The notes beneath the pieces are model-generated. The model did no database searches. It was not told where the DNA came from and saw only the letters and a list, made by a program, of their open reading frames with translations. 64,000 nucleotides of DNA from Pithys albifrons albifrons (lineage: Eukaryota; Chordata; Aves; Passeriformes; Thamnophilidae), in NCBI RefSeq assembly GCF_047495875.1, contig NC_092460.1, positions 10,530,520 through 10,594,519 of the forward strand, written 5' to 3'. The position numbers and the translations under genes are program-made. Positions 62,759-64,000 of the stretch are shown piece by piece. Position 1 is the stretch's first letter. Every line of letters starts with the position of its first letter.

Positions 62759-63865
62759 ACAACATGCTTGTTATCAATACCGGTTCACCAGGTGAGTGGT
62801 TTTGTTCTTTCTGTCAGGAATGACCTGGTTTGCATTCACTTCTGAACTGTCAAGAGTCCAGAAGTGATTCTTTTATTTTTCTGCCCCAAACAAAAGGCCA
62901 AATGAGGAAGTGAACATCTGAAGCACCCAGAGGGCAGGTGCTGCTTTTCCCCTCTTGGCTCCTCAGTGCTCATCCTGTTGCCTGGGGTCAGGCTGCCATC
63001 CCAGTTTGCAGAATTCAAGTTTACACCAGTGCCACTGCATCAAAATATGCTTTGCTGGAAAATGCAGGAGCAGGTGCTCAACCTCCCTGCTCATGCAGAA
63101 ACAGCAGGCATTTCATTCAGGTAAAAAACCCCCAAACATCTAAAAAAATAATAAAAAACCCCCGAACCATGTCAAATCCTGCAAAAGCCTTCCTTAAGTC
63201 CTTCTCTGTTGGTGTGACAGGATCCCAACACCGTCAGGGACGGCTGCAAGGCTTTTCACACCCAACTTCTCTGCTTCTCTTGAAAACTCTCTGCCCAGCT
63301 GTTTGGCCATATCCTTATTCAGGGACTGTGATAAAGAAAACTGTACCCACTCCCTAAAGTGACCCTGACACCTGTCGTTTACCACAATTGAACCAGAGGG
63401 TGGAAATACTACACCTTTGAAAATTCTCTTGAAACAGCATTTAAAAAAAAAATCTTATCTCTCAACAGAGCTCCTTTTGTGTGTTCTGTAGGTTACCCTG
63501 CTCCCAACCATACCAGCACCTAACATTTCTTTCTGAGACTTGAATGTATTGCTGGTAAGACAATCAATTCAAGTGGTAAGGTGTATAATATTTAGAGATA
63601 AAGATATATATATTTAAAAAAACCAATAATAGTAAATTCCTGTAATATGTCTAGTCTGATATGAAAGCTCTCCCTCTACAGAGAGACGTCTGCTGTGATT
63701 ACCTTACAAAATATTAAAAAAAAAAACACACACAAAAAATAACTTTCTCTGTGAGAAATAAAAATAAATCCTAGTGCAAATATAAAGCTCTGTAAACCTG
63801 GTCCTATGAGAATCTATGGTTAGTAAACGGCAGTTAAAGCAGGTTTATCCTCTCACAGAGAGAGC

Positions 63866-64000
63866 TCACATCATGGTTTCCACAATGATATGAGTTGGCT
63901 TGATCAATCCGCCATTTGAAGTTCCATTGGGGCAGAAGGGGGTGCCACTCTCTGTTTCTTTGGACCATCGATTCACTTCCTTGGGGGCAGCCACTGCCTT
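63866..64000 (-). CDS. SLC6A6: SLC6A6 (TauT), sodium- and chloride-dependent taurine transporter, C-terminal end (5'-partial)
   Basis: Read leftwards from the window edge, 44 codons plus TGA (63866-63868). The peptide begins KAVAAPKEVNRWSKETESGT and ends GGLIKPTHIIVETMM. The ending KPTHIIVETMM is the C-terminus I know for vertebrate SLC6A6, and the adjacency to GRIP2 agrees with the human order. The product is a 12-helix plasma-membrane symporter of the SLC6 family; only its cytoplasmic tail is visible, with no membrane segment. The tail finishes T-M-M, which fits a class I PDZ-ligand pattern. The exon continues beyond base 64000. Confidence 0.93.
   Translation of the reverse strand, partial: KAVAAPKEVNRWSKETESGTPFCPNGTSNGGLIKPTHIIVETMM

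Larger units (their letters stand above)
56990..63865 (-). other. SLC6A6: Probable SLC6A6 3' UTR
   Basis: From the SLC6A6 stop leftwards, no coding exon or splice structure on either strand is convincing for 6.9 kb. The stretch is AT-rich with many minus-strand AATAAA motifs (plus-strand TTTATT), as in long vertebrate 3' UTRs. The best distal end is the signal at 57006-57011. A shorter UTR ending at one of the internal signals is equally possible for some transcripts. Its extent is inferred. Confidence 0.6.

Overview
The window is a piece of vertebrate nuclear DNA, most likely from a songbird. Small exons (67-237 bp) are separated by introns of up to 8.4 kb with consensus GT/AG borders. Interspersed repeats are sparse and of bird type: two 5'-truncated CR1 LINE ends and one tRNA-Ile-derived SINE with a CR1-like tail, resembling the zebra finch family TguSINE1. 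The species cannot be fixed from the sequence alone.

Positions 1-54,915 (+ strand) hold most of GRIP2, the glutamate receptor-interacting protein 2. I could place 20 coding exons (2806-52963) that join in frame into 950 codons including the stop. They encode PDZ2 to PDZ7 of this seven-PDZ scaffold, with the PDZ3-PDZ4 and PDZ6-PDZ7 linkers. The start codon, N-terminus and PDZ1 lie upstream of base 1. A 3' UTR of about 1.95 kb ends at a strong AATAAA with a GU-rich downstream element near 54,896-54,938. The exon layout repeats: PDZ2-3 and PDZ5-6 share intron positions, phases and nearly the same exon lengths.

Positions 54,915-56,990 are a short intergenic gap with the SINE and an AT/CA microsatellite.

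Positions 56,990-64,000 (- strand) are the 3' end of SLC6A6, the taurine transporter. The last 44 codons and stop lie at 63866-64000. About 6.9 kb of probable 3' UTR runs leftwards to an AATAAA at 57006-57011. GRIP2 and SLC6A6 therefore converge tail to tail, which is also their arrangement in the human genome as I recall it.

The two genes are not a pathway unit. GRIP2 encodes a postsynaptic scaffold for AMPA receptors and partners, and SLC6A6 a plasma-membrane transporter. I found no undescribed system. The points most worth a second look are the exon evidence for a three-PDZ block duplication, a Cys/His-rich linker exon, a microsatellite pressed against a splice acceptor, and the convergent 3' UTRs.
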